Of a stretch of 64,000 bases of DNA, positions 12,673 to 23,644 are shown in pieces. This DNA comes from Litoditis marina (taxonomy: Eukaryota > Nematoda > Chromadorea > Rhabditida > Rhabditidae): NCBI GenBank assembly GCA_964036275.1, contig OZ038433.1, positions 41,263,336 through 41,327,335 of the forward strand, written 5' to 3'. The stretch's first letter is position 1. Every line of letters begins with the position of its first letter. The position numbers and the translations under genes were made by a program. The notes below the pieces were generated by a model. The model saw only the letters and a list, made by a program, of their open reading frames with translations. It was not told where the DNA came from and did not search any database.

Positions 12673-13577
12673 CTGAAAAAAAAACGTATGGCGACTACTA
12701 ACAATACAAGAATAATATTCATATACAAGCAGCAAACAATACCGATCACACTCTCTGTAGGTGGCATATTCTTGACAGATGACCAAATATCTAGAAACTT
12801 CACTTTAAACCGCTCCTTTCTATCGTTAGGACTTTCAAACAAATCCAGGTTACAAACTCTCCAAGAAAGAGAACATTTCCAAGAAAGAGAACATTTGCAT
12901 TTTCAAATCTGACCCCGTTTCGATTGAAAACTACAAAATATGGAGCATTTATTTTAAACAAAAATCACCCAAAATAAGTCAGAAAGTAGCCAGTGTTTTT
13001 TTGTTACCATACATTATGTACAAACCATTCAGTTGGCGAGAATAGATGAATCAGAAGCAATTTTTGCGCATCCACAGCAGGTATCTTATACAGAGGGAAA
13101 ACAAGATATCTGTAAGAGCAAGAATTATCGAATTTGCAAACTACCCCAAAGTCTGGAATTGTGTGTCAGGTAACAGGGAACTGAATCCACACTATATCAT
13201 GATCATCTTTTTTGCGTGAAAAAAATTGAAACCCAGTTTTTTCTATCAACAATAAAAAACAAAGCACGACAAATAAACTCTTCATTTCGGAAATCCGCAA
13301 GATCAGAAGAATGGTATTCATAAATAATACAATTCGGATCAGTTAACTCATTGAACGAAAAAAATCAGAATCAATATTAAGGTCAAGATGAGTAAGTAAA
13401 CGGTGGAGATAAATACATAACAGCATCACTCCACAACCCAAAATCTAGTTGAACAAGAAGAATCCAATACTCAATATTCTTCAATAAATGATATCAGGAA
13501 CAACTGCACAGGCATGAATGCAATAACAAAGATAAACAACCAAAATTATCACGATAACCCATGGAAACCTCGAAATA
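12673..13577. other. Spacer between GCHFR and COA1
   Basis: No gene is visible. The missing start exon of COA1 probably lies here. A short direct repeat (CCAAGAAAGAGAACATTT, twice in a row near 12860-12898) is the only structure seen. Confidence 0.4.
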
Positions 13578-14318
13578 TCACGTTTTCTTGGTGTTTCCGT
13601 CCTCTTTGTGAAGTGTCCATGCGCATGTTTGTCCAATTCCCGTCATGCCAATCACTTTCCATCCCATTTTCTCCAGTCGGTCGAGAACCAGACGTGGCGG
13701 CAACGAGGTCGAATACTCCTGCAAACACCAAACATGAAGTTCCAGCTCAATACGTGTAATTGCCTTTTGTTCACGATTTCATTAAGTTCCTTTAACATTG
13801 TTCCACAAAACTCCAACTATTGAAAAAAATAAAAACCTAAATCAGTCTAAAACCAAAACAAATTCCCAAAAATATTAATCTTTCCGATCATTCAATGATT
13901 TTGAGATGTGTTTTTTTCCAATTTCTAGCGAAGAAAAAAAATATAGATCCACCCCTATTTGAGACAAAAGGGCCCAATTTTCGACAATATTTTATCGTTC
14001 TAATGACAGCTAGTGACATAAAAGCCACAAACCCAGAAAAACATTCCTTATAACTCGTGCGTTTCATGTTGTCTCAAAAAGTTTGGTTTCAACCAACCCC
14101 ATATTCATCGAATTAACAAATTTTGGTCAAAACACAGAACAGATGAATCAAATAATCATTTAAAAAAGAATAACTATTATTACCTGGAACTCATTCCCTA
14201 ACTGTTTTGAGGGAGAGGCATCTAATTGGTCCATGAGCTCTTTATCACTAAATCCATCTCCCACAAAAGTTGGCCCAGTCTCCAACCGAATTTGGGTGGA
14301 AATAAGAAGGTATGGCAT
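13578..14318 (-). CDS. GCHFR: GTP cyclohydrolase I feedback regulatory protein (2 exons, complete)
   Basis: Exons 14318-14184 and 13718-13578 join in phase 0 and give 91 residues. The N-terminus MPYLLISTQIRLETGPTFVG and the C-terminal part (PPRLVLDRLEKMGWKVIGMT, then GIGQTCAWTLHKED) match vertebrate GFRP almost end to end; that protein has 84 residues. GFRP forms pentamers that bind GTP cyclohydrolase I and mediate its inhibition by tetrahydrobiopterin and stimulation by phenylalanine. The ATG lies directly behind an ATTTCAG acceptor, which suits trans-splicing or a 5' UTR intron. A seven-residue tail (GNTKKT plus the preceding D) extends past the usual HKE end. It sits between CSN3 and COA1 on the same strand. 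Confidence 0.96.
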
Positions 14319-15285
14319 CTGAAATCAACCGATTCAACAAAAATGTGAAGAAACAGGACATATAATTTCTATACTCAGCTAAATGAAACTTTTTTTAATA
14401 TTGAGATGCAAAATGAAAGTAATATATGCCAGTTGATATGACTAGTTGACAGCTCGATATCAAAGAGTTCAGTCAAAACGTACAAAACGGATATAAAATG
14501 TTACATCATCAACTAAACTCAGTTATAAAACAACAGAAGACCACTACACGGATAGATTAAGTGTCAAGGTCAGCGCAAATGATAAGCAATGATACAGAAA
14601 CTATGTGACATCACTAACAACATGTAATCATGCACAAAACAGTGACAGAACAAGAAGAAAAGAAAAAACAACAAAAATAAGTTGATGATCATTGTGTTAT
14701 TGCCAGTGCCTGTTCTTTACAACAGGTTGTCACTAACCCAAAAACAACGCGACTATAAACAAGCAAACTCGCGCCAAAACAGACACAAACTTCAAATTAT
14801 CGATAGATACCTGGACGTAACCAGAAGAATTTATATAGGATATAATGAGCTATAATCTTCATTGAAAAAAACAAAGTGCACGGAAATGACCAATACTATA
14901 CAGATTTCGAATATAACATTGAAAACAACACAGTACCCGACACTACATCAAGTATCCGAAAATCTTACAAATTCGAAATGACCAGTAACCAACTTCTAGA
15001 AGTCGTGGGATACACCGAGTTATTAACAGCACTTCTAACGCTCAACAAGGACAAAAATATCAAAACCTTCTGTGATTCTATAATTTTTGAATAAAGACAA
15101 GACGTGTGAATGGTTATCCGTTACATTCTCGTGCTACAAATTCAACACTTACTCACAAAATAATATCGCCGCTAGCGAACTGTGAATAATCCCAAAGATA
15201 CAATAACAATTACCAGCAACGAAAGCAGCATATAGTAGGCCGGGAACAGAATGAAAGTAACAGACTGAAGAGAACTATGTACCGA
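14319..15285. other. Spacer between CSN3 and GCHFR
   Basis: AT-rich sequence with no supported gene. A 72-codon plus-strand open frame at 14876-15094 has no splice or family support and does not begin with ATG. Confidence 0.4.
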
Positions 15286-18200
15286 TCACATGTCAATGGG
15301 ACTATTAGTCATAGATAGGCCCTCATCGTCCTGCAGATAGGTGAGGGTGGAGCCCTTGATGGTCCGCGCCAAAAGGGCCGGGTTCAGCTGGGCCACAAGG
15401 TCCATCCGATTCACTTCCCCGTAGAAGAAGTCCAGTCTGCAACCGATAGTCTAAATCTTTCTGGTAGTTTGATCTCGTTACGCGACCTACTGTACAAATT
15501 TCTACTGAAAAGCGACGCAATCAAACTACAAACACATCGGGATAGTGCAACACACACAGCAAAGACCCTCTATGGAAAAAGTGTACCCTATAAATTCCAG
15601 CTACACTCCAAAAAGTCCAATATTTCCGGGTTTCGCAGGAGAGAAGCCCGTTCTTAATGACTTTTCTTGATAACGAGAAGTTAGCAGAATGTGGTAACTC
15701 GGGATATGTCCCGAAACACGCAATCGTACTTCATACCAACCTCTTCAATTTATCGTCCACCTCCGCCCTGCTAGTCACCGGCGCAGGCAGTTCCAAGGAT
15801 ACAACCCCGTTGTCGATGGAGGCCATCAATCGACCAGATTCTACCAACTCCTGGAAACACATCGGCCTTATAATGATTATAATAACAACAATAACCATAA
15901 TCATTATAATCATGCGACAATTGGTTCGGCATTTTTTTCAAATTGAATAGCCAGACCACTTTTATTCCTATATTTTTGTTATGTTATGGTTTCGTTGGTA
16001 TTGTGACCTCTCAACCAGACTGCTCTCATTCTGACACATAATCGATTTACGTTCCCATTGTTTGTAGATAGAGTATTGCCGCTCTGCCCCTTAGGGGTCC
16101 TAGTGTTTCATGATTTGTGTTATTTTTGTACAAGCTCATGAAATATATATATATCCAAAATTTTACAAAAAATTGTATAAAAAAAAATAAATACAAAATT
16201 TTGTCTATATATATATATATATAGAAAAAATTGATCCCAGTAGGATCAACCCCAAGGTAAGCGGGCGTAATCCCAACGTCTTGAGAGGTTCAATGCATTT
16301 CCGTATTCAGTTTTGCTAGAATAATTAACATACACTAAGCTATGTTTGAGGAAACCAATAAATTATCATCCCTCCGAACTCCGAACCGTTCTGGAGCTAC
16401 TTGAAAAATCCATTGAGTTTGAGTCTATTAGACAAATGACAAGTAGTCATACAAAACGCCAGTGGTTTGAAGACTAAAAACGTGCCTGAACCATGTATAC
16501 GAGTTGTTCTTCCGTGCAATACGAGCGTGCAGCCAGGTTAGCCAATGAAATGGAGGAGAAACACTGAAACTAGAGACTATTCACCGAGCACACGCACACA
16601 CTAGCAAGGTGTGACCATTCTACAGACCTCAACTTCTTATTAATCCCAACATTGTTTCTTTACGCTTCGAACCCCGGTCCTTCCTCGTTCAAGGGTCAAA
16701 CCTAACATGAATTAGTAAAAAGTGGGGGAACCAACAAATGTGTGAGTTGTGTTTGGTTCGACCTCGATATCAGCAAAAAGTGAACGATACGAATTGCTGT
16801 GATACTGTAGCAGAAGTATTCTGCAAAAATAGAACAATACAAATGTTGCACAATGGTTCACGAAGCCCGCATGATATTTCAGAAATTGCCGAAGGGTATT
16901 TCATGTGTGCTTTGACGACATGCGTGCGTTGTGAACCACTGTGCAACATTGGTATTGTTCTATTTCTGCAGAATACTTCTGCTACAGTATCACAGCAATT
17001 CGTATCGTTCACTTTTTGCTGATATAGAGGTCAAACCAAACACAACTCACACATTTGTTGGTTCCCCCACTTTTTACTAATTGTTCTCTTTTTGCTAGTT
17101 GTACTCCTACAACTTCATATGTTGCCTATTTACAGAGTGAATCTTGTGAACTCATTATATTATTATGGAAATCTCAGTTTTGTGTGTGCACGAAGCCGAA
17201 TGCAGACCATAAAATTGCTGATGTTGTAATATAACGCAGGTTACTGGCTCTGTGACTATCAACAACTGAACAAAAACGCTAAACGTTCCGATTGACATGT
17301 ACACCGCTTTTAGCGGCGATAAGCGATGGGGATTGGCGCCATTGACAAATCTACAATTAGAGACACCAACTCACTTACAATATAGCCATTATTTCCAATA
17401 CCACATCAAAAACCTTCGTTGATTTTTTTTTCATTCCTGCGTCAATTGACACACGCGTCTGGCGCCAGAACGAAACAAAATTTTCTAGGTTTTTGAGCTA
17501 CCAGTACACACTACATGTGTCAATTACAGAATGGAGCAATATTCAAACTATTCAATTGTCAGTTTCGTGTGTTTTTGTTTTGGCGCCATTTGGCGTCTGT
17601 TCCGAGCCAGACGATAAAATTCGATTTTGAATTTGTGGATCTTTATTTCACATTGGAATATTCAATATCTGTTAACTTGAAACAGTTTGATTGACGATAA
17701 CTGATATTTTTCCAACTTTGGCGCCAGCGCACAATTCCAACAGAACTTTTTTTGATTTTCAGATTGAGCATCTTACTTGCCATGTGATAGTTATTTAGTG
17801 TACCGAATTTCAGACGATTCCATTGACGCTGTCGTGAGTTTGGGTTTTGGCGCCATCTGGCGTCTGGTTCGAGCGCCAGAAGAAAAATTTCAGTTTTGGA
17901 AAAAGACTTTCACACTTTCCACCAAATTATTCAATTTCTATTAGTGTTCAACATTTTAGTTGATGATAAATAGTGTTTTGCCGTTTTTGGCGCCTATTGG
18001 CGCCAGCGCCGGGCGCCAATGGTGATGTATTCATCTCAGATTTGGCGCGACGGGCTAACTTGTGCATTATAACTCATGTTTCAAATTTCAGCTAAATCGG
18101 TTCGGTAGTTTTTCCAATAGTGGTTTTTGGCGCCTATTGGCGCCCGCGCCCGGCGCCAATGAGGAGCTATACATCTCATATTTGGCGCGACATGCTAAAT

Positions 18201-21200
18201 TTTGCATTAGAACTCATGTTTCAAATTTCAGCTAAATCGGTTCGATAGTTTTTCCAATAGTCGTTTTTGGCGCCTATTGGCGCCCGCGCCCGGCGCCAGA
18301 GATTACATATACATTTCATACTTGGCGCGACGAGCTAACTTTTGCCATAGAATAGATGTTTCAAATTTCAGCCAAATTGGTTCAGTAGTTTTTCCACTAC
18401 GATGCGGACAGAATTCCGTGAGGGAGGAGGGACGAGGGAGGAGGGACGAATTACGGCGGAACTTTTCAACAACGACACGAAACCATAACTCAGGCGAAAA
18501 TAATCCGATTTGGCTGAAATTTTCACACAATGTTCAATTCGTGATTCTCTAACGTTCTCTCTTTTTAGTTTTCAAAAAAAGAATATGTTTGAAGATTTTT
18601 GTTAATTAAAAGGAAAAAAACGAGTCCGCAATGGCCAAACCAAAGACAACTCACGCAGAGCGCTTCGCGCGATACATGCATGAAAATACAAACACGCGGT
18701 TGGAAATAAAATATAAAGCCATAGTGCGTGAGATTCGACTACCCTTCATTTTGAACCTCCTTTGTCAGATAAGAAATGTTCAATTTCATCACTTCGAAAC
18801 ATATTTTCCAAGTTCCACCTCAAAGAACTGGGATTTCTGTTTTTGGCTGTTCAGCCGAATTTGTCAGCGTATGAGTTCAACCTACCTTGGCAACATTCAG
18901 AACAGCCTTTGTTTTGATATTTTCGATCAGCATTTCGATCAAGCCAATGTTGTTATCCTGCAAAGACACGGGAGGATATTCAACCGTTCTTAGAACACAA
19001 GATAAACAATCAAGTCAGTCCAAAAAACAATCATCATAAAAATAGTGGAAAAACAAGTAACTGAAAAAGTGACATTCACACTATTGTCAGTAACTGCACA
19101 ACTACTAATGAATTATGCCGAACTACTGATATTCATCGGTAAGGTTCGACTATTCGACATAAGGATATATCCGTGTTTAGGTATAAACTTTTTGACCTTC
19201 AAAAATTAATGATTTTGCTTCAGAGATAGACAAACTTACCCGATTTCGGCAAGAAAGTACTATACTGGGGTATGACTACTAATACATATGACTAATTAAA
19301 AATAAAACAATATAAGACTAACCTCAGCGAATACATCACGACAATCAAGAAGAACATTCTGCACTGCTTGTGCACAATCTCCGCGCGAGGATACTGACGA
19401 CACCAAACGAGCGTACGGCTCAGAAGCACACCTTAATAAATGTATGACTTTTTTGGCAAACCAAAAAAAGTCACAAAAAGGGGGTCGTTTAAGGCCTCGA
19501 ATTAGCCAAAACAGGCACTTTTTTACCGATCAAAATAAAAATTTGGTCGGAAATTACATTTAGGTTGTTGTCGTTTTTCACATTATGTAGCCATCAGTTG
19601 CCACTTCTATACTTAGGATGTACATATGTGTTGTCTTCAACAACCAAAAATTTAAAAGAAAAAACCAACTTGGTTTTCCAAGCTCGTAGCATTGCCGAAC
19701 TTCTACCAGCCGGAATCGACAAACTACCATTCAAAATCAACGAAACAATATAGTATCTGGAAAGATTCAGAATCAAATAAACACAAATCCAGAGAAAACA
19801 AGAATGTGTGAAGTTTCAAATTGAAAGAATACAGCCAGTTCGAACAACCCTATAGGCAGTTTCATTATTTAGTCAATCAAATCGATAGCTTGTCTCAACT
19901 GCGTTCTAGATAATACCGTTCTAATTCTAAACCTTATACCCTTAATATGTTGAAGGACACTCGACCAAAACGTGCTGAGTGAACTTGACAGCGCCAACGC
20001 AAAGCATGATTTCTGAGAATCAAATTCACAAATGTGCTGCATTTGCCTCACTTTTTGAAGGCATCCAATTGAATTTGACTGGCAGAATTTCCAGGAAAAA
20101 CCAAGCAGCATTCAAGGTGTCGCAGAGCATCGCATGTTCTTCCCTGGATGGAAACAAGTTATATTCATTTAAAACAAAAATAGTTGTTGTCATTGAAACT
20201 GGTGGTTTTAGGCTATTATGTGTTCAGTGAAAAGTGCCACTCAAAATCGTTTCTCAAGTTAAATTTGTAAAACTTGAAATATCTGTCTAATTGAGAAAAA
20301 CATATCCATGGATTTAAAACTACAGAAATCAAGTCACGCGTAACCTACCACTTTCAGGAGGATGATTGCCGAGTAGTAGAGATACTGTAGCATGAACTTG
20401 GCGTCGAAATACTGTCCGGTGCCGGTGCCGGGACAATGCCATTTTCGAGTTGAGTTCGCCTGTTTGTCTCCATCTGATACGGCTGTTGGGGGGCACTGCA
20501 AAACGAAAATGAACAGGAAAACAATCACATCGTGGACACTCCAACTAGACAACCGATTCAAAATATCCTGAAAGTTGATGTTCTTTGTTTTCAGGTTGCT
20601 AACTTTTTTTAAATAACCCACGGGTTCATTCTGGAGTCAACGGGAGCGTAAATGAGACTATCCTCCAACCTCCAACAAGTACTCATTTTTCTGACACGAA
20701 TCTTATTCTGTCTTGCTATTAATAAAGTGGCTACCTTGATAACTATACTAATCACGATCACACCAGTGGCAGTGACCACCCTCCTTTTCGCATAACTCGC
20801 GGTATCGAGATCTGAGAAACGAGTTTTTCATTCTGAAGAATGGACCAATTTTACTGGTGTGTTTGCGATAACTTGCAAACTGCTCGAATAAAATAATGAA
20901 CTATTATCAAGTATTATTCATAGGTAAAATTTAAAACACCCCTTCAAAGTGACGCTGACATATGCTCATTTTTGCTCTGATTCTAGAGCTTACGCTGATT
21001 TTTGGAAGCGAAAACTGTTGGAAACCCGCTGTACAGGAAAATAGTCACTTTTGTAGTGATACCTAGCCCCTTTTTGAGATTACATACGTTCATTTTAGTT
21101 GCACTGGCATTGAACTATTTTACCTATGGTATTATTATTAATGTGATTACTAAGCTGACCTCGTTGATTATTCCGCCAACAGGAGAGTAAATGTAGGGCA

Positions 21201-23478
21201 GGGCCGCCTCATAGTTGCCTGTTTTGATGCAGAGACAAAGAAATGCAGAATGGAGAGAAGAAACGAGTCGATTTTCGGGGCACACCACCAGCGACATTCC
21301 CATTTGAGCAATATTGAACCCGAGCAGAGGCTGAATGGGGACTTTTTCAAGAGCAAAGTAATAAGTAAACCAATGTTTATACACAACTCTCAAATGATTA
21401 AAACGCTTTTTCATTTTGAATAACCCAAATACACTACGCACTGATCAACTGACCTCATTTTTCTTTTCGAGACAGTAGAATGTACACTTTCGCACAAGGG
21501 GGAAAACTGGAAGCGAATAACAGTATATATCGTAAATAGTTCCTTTCCTCGAGAATTTTTTATGCACTAATTTGTTTGGTTGTGAGTCCCCGAGATTCAT
21601 GTTTAGAATAGTACCCCAATCGTACTCTTAGTGGCTCTGCGCCATTCTCACTAATGCACTTTTTGGGACCATTCGCGGGACAATAGGTTTTTAGTGGAAA
21701 GTACCAATGCCGCAACCATTCACCCTTCCATGGGCGATAAACTGGTAGTAGATTATCTACAGAAGTTGAAGCCTCCCCTAATGCTCCCAGGCCGGATGGG
21801 GATAGTAGGCCAAGCTCGGTTACACAGTTAAGCTCTGAGACTCTCTTCTGCAAAGCTCCGCGTGGAACTTTGAAGAGCATGAGTAACTTTTTTCAACACA
21901 ATCGACAATCTACTCTTAGTGGTTCTGCACGCTACACCATTCTCTCTAATGCACTATTTTCATGATTTAACCAATCGCGGGGCGATAGGTTTCAAGTTCA
22001 GATGTAAATGTAACATGCCGGTGTACCGCACAACTAGGTCACTGATTTTCCATACTTATCAAAATGAACAAAAATCGGTAAAAACGACATCAGACTAACT
22101 GCGCCATCAGAACTAATATGGTGGTACAAATAAAAAAGGTATGTCTCTACTCACAGATATCGGGACAATATCTGAGATGGTCGGCCACCAGTCTTCCCTC
22201 GTCCAGATAATGCTTCAGCAGTTCCACCGATCTATCCAGACCCGCTTCCATATTTCGGGAAGAACACGTGTCGTACATGGAACGAATGGCTGCCACAATC
22301 ACCGGCTGCAAATAATTCATCAGATTTCTACATCTACTTCACTTTCTCGTCTGCTCAAAACACACATAGTGTCCGTTTGCGTGTTTGAAGAGTTAAACAT
22401 ACCCTTCAACGAAAAAACTGAAAGTTATAGGTGCGCTCTAGATAATTCAATCGCACCAAACGAATCACAACAGCAGAAAGCAAAAGGGTATCGTAAAAAC
22501 ACCGTAAAAAGAGATAAAAAGGAGAAAGGGGTAAACAAAAAAAGCATACCGAAGATACATCCGTATTGCACTCGAGTAGGAATGGCTCGAGGTCAGTCGC
22601 TTGTTTGTCAATTATGTCTCGATTTTTACGAACGAGTTCTGTCACTTTCTGCACGGCATCATCTGCAGAAAACGTTTAAAATATATGAAGAATCATTTAC
22701 CAGTTATGTTGTCCGATAACCTACAAAAATTCGGGAAAAAAACGGACTAACTTTTCGCCAATAACGAGAAAATGTGTCTATTTCTTTGATGCAAAATCAC
22801 TGATTTTCATGGGTTTATCAAATCTAATCTACAACGGACTTCTTTTTGTCAAATGGTCGAACCTTACTGGTGTATGTGTAAAATCAAGCTGTCCTACATT
22901 TTACTCATATTCACTTCACCCATTACTTAGTACAAAAGGCGTAAGCGTAACAAGCATATATAGGTGAACTACCCCCTCCAATGACGCTGACCCATACTCA
23001 TTTTCGCTACTTTGGTGAAGGTGAAGCTCATATTACTTTTAGAAGCGCAAACTGTTTACACCGAGATAAACTAGGGATATAACCATTTTGCAGAAATACC
23101 ATGTCCATTTTGAGGAAGCGCAGATTCCAATTGCACTGGGTATTTAACTATTTTACCTATGGCAGCATATATGAAACACCCTCAAAATATCGTCAATTGC
23201 CATTTTTTGAACCAAACCATTTGAAACACTAAAAATTAATGAGAAGATCTCTTTTCAGGGATCTGTTGTTGAGGCTCGCACACTCGTATGAATTCCACTG
23301 GCATTTGCCTAGTCCCATGACATAGAATGTTCATCTCTAGAGTGGATACACAACCAGATAATATTAATTTATGAATTAACAAACCTCTGTCCTCATTGGT
23401 AGCCAGACCGTTTACCACTTTGATTATGCTCTCCAGGTTATTTACGTCCGGAAATAGTTTCGCCAACAGGCCCGACAT
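15286..23478 (-). CDS. csn-3: COP9 signalosome subunit 3 (12 exons, complete)
   Basis: Exons on the minus strand: 23478-23385, 22662-22550, 22305-22155, 21386-21160, 20495-20349, 20143-20052, 19756-19670, 19431-19323, 18957-18886, 16563-16492, 15850-15741 and 15436-15286. Every junction keeps phase and the total is 474 residues, against 423 in human CSN3. Landmarks in order are PIQPLLGFNIAQMGMSL, then the alanine-rich helical repeat ending YEAALPYIYS, then YFDAKFMLQYLYYSAIILLK, KYYIVSLILNGSL, DNNIGLIEMLIENIK and the PCI-domain end ELVESGRLMASIDNGVVSLE. The COP9 signalosome removes NEDD8 from cullins, and subunit 3 is one of its PCI scaffolds. The start ATG follows an AATTCAG acceptor only 166 bp after CCDC28, so SL2-type operon expression is plausible. 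The intron between exons 9 and 10 carries a Helitron-like element. Confidence 0.94.
15463..15545. repeat. Short inverted-repeat element, GTAGTTTGATC family, copy 1
   Basis: The stretch runs from GTAGTTTGATCTCG to CAATCAAACTACAAACACA, giving inverted ends. Other members lie at 43453-43525 and 43677-43748. Fragments occur at about 50436, 55785 and 58268. This copy lies in a CSN3 intron. Confidence 0.7.
16712..17080. repeat. 369-bp terminal palindrome of Helitron-like copy 1
   Basis: The left arm starts TTAGTAAAAAGTGGGGGAAC and the right arm ends GTTCCCCCACTTTTTACTAA. The arms stay complementary for about 170 bp with few mismatches and turn around 16885-16905. Open frames on both strands here are mirror images of each other and are not genes. 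Confidence 0.93.
17983..18410. repeat. GGCGCC-rich tandem units inside Helitron-like copy 1
   Basis: Three units of roughly 139 bp begin near 17983, 18122 and 18261. Each has TTTTTGGCGCCTATTGGCGC, a second GGCGCC block, a TTGGCGCGAC block and then AAATTTCAGCTAAATCGGTT CGGTAGTTTTT. Confidence 0.8.
20815..21127. repeat. Dispersed repeat, TTTTACTGGTGT...TTTTACCTATGG family, copy 1
   Basis: Landmarks occur in the same order here and at 22850-23165: TTACTGGTGT, GTGACGCTGACATATGCTCA, the block around GAAGCGAAAACTGTT, GTTGCACTGG and GAACTATTTTACCTATGG. Both copies are strongly diverged and lie in CSN3 introns. Confidence 0.6.
22850..23165. repeat. Dispersed repeat, same family, copy 2
   Basis: The landmarks are CCTTACTGGTGTATG, ATGACGCTGACCCATACTCA, AGAAGCGCAAACTGTT and AACTATTTTACCTATGG. 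Related CACCAGTAAGGT ends also occur near 24063 and at 35185-35335, so this is probably one old, widespread family. Confidence 0.6.
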
Positions 23479-23644
23479 CTGAATTTGAATATAGGTTCAG
23501 AAATTTAGAATAAAACAAACAAGTACTTACTTACTTAATAGTTATAGGTTATAGATCAATCATAGAAAGGAAACCCATACGGACCAGTATATACAACTGA
23601 CAACCAACATGTACACAAAACAAACATGATAAATAAATAAATGT
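23479..23644 (-). promoter_or_regulatory. Putative operon intercistronic region CCDC28 to CSN3
   Basis: Only 166 bp separate the CCDC28 stop codon from the CSN3 start on the same strand. The ATG of CSN3 is immediately preceded by an AAATTCAG acceptor. In nematodes such spacing with a 3' splice signal and no upstream donor is typical of SL2-type trans-splicing in operons. This is inference from spacing alone. Confidence 0.5.

Larger units (their letters stand above)
16712..18672 (-). mobile_element. Helitron-like non-autonomous element, copy 1 (complete)
   Basis: Read on the minus strand it starts TCGCGCGAAGCGCTCTGCG and ends CCCCCACTTTTTACTAA. It is inserted between A and T with no target duplication, which fits the Helitron rule 5'-A|TC...CTRR|T-3'. 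The 3' end is a 369-bp near-perfect palindrome. The interior has GGCGCC-rich tandem units of about 139 bp. No helicase or Rep gene is present. A related copy in the same orientation is at 26591-33941, and one in the opposite orientation is at 40248-41686. It occupies the CSN3 intron between exons 9 and 10. Confidence 0.7.

Noticed and set aside
16140..16225. AT microsatellites and homopolymer C or G runs (for example 51976-51990) as functional elements
   Set aside because: Simple low-complexity sequence with no further structure, except where the runs lie inside inverted-repeat elements reported above.
16486..16563. GC-AG intron at the end of CSN3 exon 10 (CAG|GCACGT)
   Set aside because: A standard donor two codons earlier (ATG|GTTCAG) keeps phase and aligns better with the known family, leaving no extra residues.
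16738..17022. Overlapping cysteine-rich open frames on both strands (also at 26649-26933)
   Set aside because: They are mirror images created by the palindrome of the Helitron-like element; both strands translate to nearly the same peptide.
18631..18993. 120-codon plus-strand frame
   Set aside because: It runs from the end of Helitron-like copy 1 into the antisense of CSN3 exon 9.
22141..22719. 192-codon plus-strand frame
   Set aside because: It is antisense to CSN3 exons 2 and 3 with the intron between them.
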